Translations under genes and position numbers: made by a program
Part shown: piece by piece, positions 4,979 to 7,251 of the stretch
How positions within the stretch are numbered: the stretch's first letter is position 1
How the letters are laid out: each line of letters starts with the position of its first letter
The notes under the pieces: generated by a model
What the model was told of the DNA's origin: nothing
The model's input: only the letters and a program-made list of their open reading frames with translations
Databases searched by the model: none
Assembly: GCA_913054525.1 (NCBI GenBank)
Contig: CAJXHR010000027.1
Coordinates: 1-7,251, forward strand
Length of the DNA stretch: 7,251 bases
Direction: 5' to 3'
Origin: an uncultured bacterium
GTDB taxonomy: Bacteria > Patescibacteriota > Minisyncoccia > Spechtbacterales > HO2-43-30

Positions 4979-5927
4979 CAGACAAGCCTGCCTGCCGGTG
5001 AGGCAGGTTCATTTGTCTTAAATTCTTTTGGTAGAGATGCAGGGCCTCTTGATTTTGGGGCCTTGGATGGTGGAATACGAGGGCGGTATCGTCTGCTATG
5101 AACTTATAATTCATTTTTCGCATTTGCAGAGACCTTAAAAAGGCTTCAATACGCGCAGATATGGTTTTCGTGAGTATATACTCAAAAAAGTAAGCTATAG
5201 AATACAAAAAGCGCGGCTTATGCGACAGGGTGTTTAGATTTAGCTTATTTCCATCAGCGGAATATGGAAAGTAGGGCTTTGTCCACGGAGCATTTGTTGT
5301 TACAAGATTTTTGCTGATTTCGTCTTTATCCCAAACGGGGATAAAAGACGAGCAAATATGAGCGGAAAAAAGGTGTTCGGGCTGCAATAGGAGATTTTTG
5401 TCTGATATGTAGTGGTTCAAGCATATTCTGTCGCGGATAAGTTTTCCATGCCGCCTTTTTCCAAGAAGGTGCGTAAGCATGCTTACAAATACGCGCGTGG
5501 TCCATATATGCCCTCCCCTTGCGGCGATAAGCATATCAATGTCGCTGTTCTTGTTGGTCGTATATAGCGCGAGGGATCCGGTCACAGCCACCATGCGTAC
5601 GTGAGGCAAAAACGATATTAGGCGCGCCATTCTTTTTGCGATGCGCCATTTTTTTATACCGGTCTTGCCTTCATTTATCCTTTTTGCGTAGCCGCGGCTA
5701 TTTTTTTTTAGAAAATAAAAGCCCCTTTTGCGGGCTATATAGGCCGACAGTCCGGCTGGTCCGTCCCATTCTCCGTCAAGTATTTTTAGAAAATCACTAA
5801 ACGCTATCGCATCTAACGATTCTGCGGGAATAAGGCGTTTGTAGAGTTCAATTTTTGTCAGGGGTACGCCGCCTACAGCATCGTAAAAAGCAATAGTATG
5901 GACTATGGATTTGGCTGTGGGGGTCAT
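4968..5927 (-). CDS. nucleotidyltransferase-domain protein (DNA polymerase beta superfamily)
   Basis: The product has 319 residues. The N-terminal 75 residues look like a helical, winged-helix-like region. The catalytic core is around 110-175: VAVTGSLAL has the GS signature (117-118), and D129 and D131 (SDIDML) form the metal-binding DxD pair. RICLNHYIS (167-175) supplies the next core strand, where a third acidic residue often sits but none is clear here. The C-terminal half is helical, with a conserved-looking FIADDTALVFHH near 277-288. Members of this broad superfamily transfer nucleotides to RNA, proteins or small molecules; the substrate cannot be told. The ATG (5927) overlaps the stop of the upstream membrane-protein gene as ATGA, so translation is probably coupled. 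The last residues (LPHRQAGLSVMS) come from an inserted palindromic element and are probably not functional. Confidence 0.85.
   Translation of the reverse strand: MTPTAKSIVHTIAFYDAVGGVPLTKIELYKRLIPAESLDAIAFSDFLKILDGEWDGPAGLSAYIARKRGFYFLKKNSRGYAKRINEGKTGIKKWRIAKRMARLISFLPHVRMVAVTGSLALYTTNKNSDIDMLIAARGGHIWTTRVFVSMLTHLLGKRRHGKLIRDRICLNHYISDKNLLLQPEHLFSAHICSSFIPVWDKDEISKNLVTTNAPWTKPYFPYSADGNKLNLNTLSHKPRFLYSIAYFFEYILTKTISARIEAFLRSLQMRKMNYKFIADDTALVFHHPRPQNQEALHLYQKNLRQMNLPHRQAGLSVMS
4980..5018. repeat. palindromic CPR-type element inside the 3' end of the nucleotidyltransferase gene
   Basis: The inner stem is CCTGCCT (4987-4993) with AGGCAGG (5001-5007). The outer stem is AGACAA (4980-4985) with TTGTCT (5013-5018). 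In the leftward reading frame the core encodes NLPHRQAGL, close to the LPxRQAG-type tails that such elements leave in Patescibacteria proteins (recalled, not searched). No U-tract follows, so termination is unlikely. It probably inserted near the gene end and was absorbed into the reading frame. Confidence 0.65.
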
Positions 5928-7251
5928 TTTAGATTATCTGCTGCCGCCCTTGCGGCATCTTTAGATGTGGCTATGACAAGATATGAATCGGCAATCAGCC
6001 AGTCTACAGACGTCGTGGGTATCGGAAGATTTATATAGTGGGTAACAAAAGTTTTGTGTTTTCCAAAAGAAAATGCGCTTATTTCTTCGCCCTGGGCATC
6101 AACGGTCCCTTGAGGAGCCGCAAGCATTAGCGGGCGTAAGTCATCTACAATCGTTTTTTCCCATTCCTCCATGACATTAGAGGCCGTGCTTATCGTAAGT
6201 GCGCTTTCCCCGGGGTCGGGCATCTCTATTATTATGCCGATTCTGGGTCCGTAGCAGGATTTGTCCGCAATCCCGGCACTTGTGCAGAGTTCTTCTGCTT
6301 TTGTATCCTGGGAATACAGGAAGAGGGTGAAATTTTTGTAGTCATTCAGTATTGGCGGCGCGTCAATTTGGAGCGCGCCAAAAATTTCTACTAGGGTAAG
6401 ATAGCGTATCTCGCTTTCGGATGAGAGTTTTATGGGGATATGCGCCAATGACCCGGCGAGGAACCGTTTTTCCTGCAGAGCGTCTATTTTTGACTTAAGA
6501 GCGCCGTAGCTGATATTTGCAATTTTAATAGGTTTTATTTGAGTAGTCTCAATGAGCGCATCCGGCAACGGGGGCTCGGTTATTTCAAGGGTTTGGGGGG
6601 GCGCGGTAACGGGCTCCTGCAGAAGGATTTCTGTGACTACTCCATAGCCCAAGGCAATGAGCGCGAAGCCCAAAGCGCCGGTAATAAGTATGAATTTAGG
6701 AGCAGGAAGACCTGCCCGCCCGCTTGGCGGGGTCTTTAATCTTATGCGAGAAGCCGGCTTTGGGGGCTGTTCCTTGGAAGGTTTTACTGTTTTTTCAAGG
6801 GGACTGATGGGGGGCTTGGTCAATTCGGGCGGCTTGGGCGGTTCAGGTGGCAGGATTGCTTTCTTGGGGGCAATGCCCAAAATTTCTTCCGGAGTTATTG
6901 GGGGTTTGGCTTCCGGCTTAACGTCTTCCTTCGGGGGCAGGGGAGCGGGCATCTCTGCCGGCGGGGCAGATTTTTCGGGAGTTACCATCTCCACAGTTGG
7001 ATCGGGGCGGGCAAGTGACGGCTCGCCTGTAGGCAAATTAGGCGGAGGTGCGCCTGTTCCTCCCAAAGGAATACTTTTCTTAGGGGGTATCTGCGAGATT
7101 TTTTCTTTCGCTGCCGGTGAGGGCTCTATCGGCAGAATATCCGGCTTCTTCATATCCTCAATCTTTATGCGCTGCGGGGGCTCGGGGCCCGGTTTTGTCT
7201 CGGGTTTTGCCGAGTCGGACTCAGCCGCATCCACGCGGCGTCGGGCATCTG
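5924..7251 (-). CDS. proline-rich single-pass membrane protein, 5' end beyond the window
   Basis: The frame is open to the right window edge. A GTG at 7234 would give 436 residues, but the upstream codons (DARRRVD) continue open and there is no Shine-Dalgarno sequence, so the true start probably lies outside. Residues numbered from GTG: 1-178 are low-complexity, rich in Pro, Lys and Glu, presumably cytoplasmic and disordered; 163-180 are basic; 181-204 form one membrane helix (FILITGALGFALIALGYGVV); 205-235 are a second Pro-rich linker; 236-436 are a folded domain probably outside the membrane, with two cysteines (C317, C327) that could form a disulfide. No catalytic motif is recognised. It overlaps the nucleotidyltransferase gene by four bases. 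A palindromic element lies in frame at 6709-6734, encoding the SGRAGLPAP region just before the helix. TGA stop shows the standard code. Confidence 0.82.
   Translation of the reverse strand, partial: DARRRVDAAESDSAKPETKPGPEPPQRIKIEDMKKPDILPIEPSPAAKEKISQIPPKKSIPLGGTGAPPPNLPTGEPSLARPDPTVEMVTPEKSAPPAEMPAPLPPKEDVKPEAKPPITPEEILGIAPKKAILPPEPPKPPELTKPPISPLEKTVKPSKEQPPKPASRIRLKTPPSGRAGLPAPKFILITGALGFALIALGYGVVTEILLQEPVTAPPQTLEITEPPLPDALIETTQIKPIKIANISYGALKSKIDALQEKRFLAGSLAHIPIKLSSESEIRYLTLVEIFGALQIDAPPILNDYKNFTLFLYSQDTKAEELCTSAGIADKSCYGPRIGIIIEMPDPGESALTISTASNVMEEWEKTIVDDLRPLMLAAPQGTVDAQGEEISAFSFGKHKTFVTHYINLPIPTTSVDWLIADSYLVIATSKDAARAAADNLK
6709..6734. repeat. GC-rich palindrome inside the membrane-protein gene
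   Basis: CCCGCC (6715-6720) pairs with GGCGGG (6726-6731) around CGCTT. GACC (6709-6712) can also pair with GGTC (6731-6734) as an outer stem. It resembles the palindromes at 2161-2189 and 4980-5018. It is read in frame as part of SGRAGLPAP, between the proline-rich region and the membrane helix, where an insertion would be tolerated. Confidence 0.5.

Overview
The window looks like a chromosomal segment of a Candidate Phyla Radiation bacterium (Patescibacteria, probably a Parcubacteria-like lineage). This is inferred from three things. Short GC-rich palindromes lie between and inside genes; one encodes an RQAG-type tail, as is common in that group. Most genes lack a clear Shine-Dalgarno sequence. 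The gene content is a compact UvrD/PcrA helicase, a LysM/M23 peptidase, a short DksA/TraR zinc-finger protein, a pol-beta-type nucleotidyltransferase and several small proteins without a recognisable family. TGA serves as a stop, so the code is the standard bacterial one. No tRNA, rRNA, CRISPR array or transposase was seen.

Layout. At 1-64 (minus) is the 5' tip of an unrecognised gene, preceded by a good sigma70-type promoter. At 196-2067 (minus) is a complete UvrD/PcrA-type helicase. Back-to-back promoters with overlapping -35 boxes (2076-2126) serve the helicase and the rightward LysM-LysM-M23 peptidase (2312-3337 by its only standard start codon; the open frame runs further upstream). A small Lys/Arg-tailed protein (3402-3662) follows and ends in a bidirectional terminator (3661-3691), where it converges with a leftward unit of dksA-like gene (4076-4444) and a coupled acidic 118-residue protein (3715-4071). 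The dksA-like gene has its own promoter and a short, very structured leader.

The most unusual part is 4538-4889 (minus). It is about 350 nt with no credible protein but a TTGACA-17-TATTCT promoter, a chain of strong hairpins including a 14-bp long-range stem, and a textbook intrinsic terminator with eight U. I read it as an independent structured non-coding RNA of unknown family, immediately upstream of the dksA-like gene. The -35 box of the dksA promoter lies inside the RNA's terminator stem.

At the right, a 5'-truncated, proline-rich, single-pass membrane protein (5924-7251) overlaps by four bases (ATGA) a nucleotidyltransferase-domain protein (4968-5927), which suggests a translationally coupled pair. 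The end of the nucleotidyltransferase gene carries a palindromic repeat and a perfect 12-bp tandem duplication over its stop codon.
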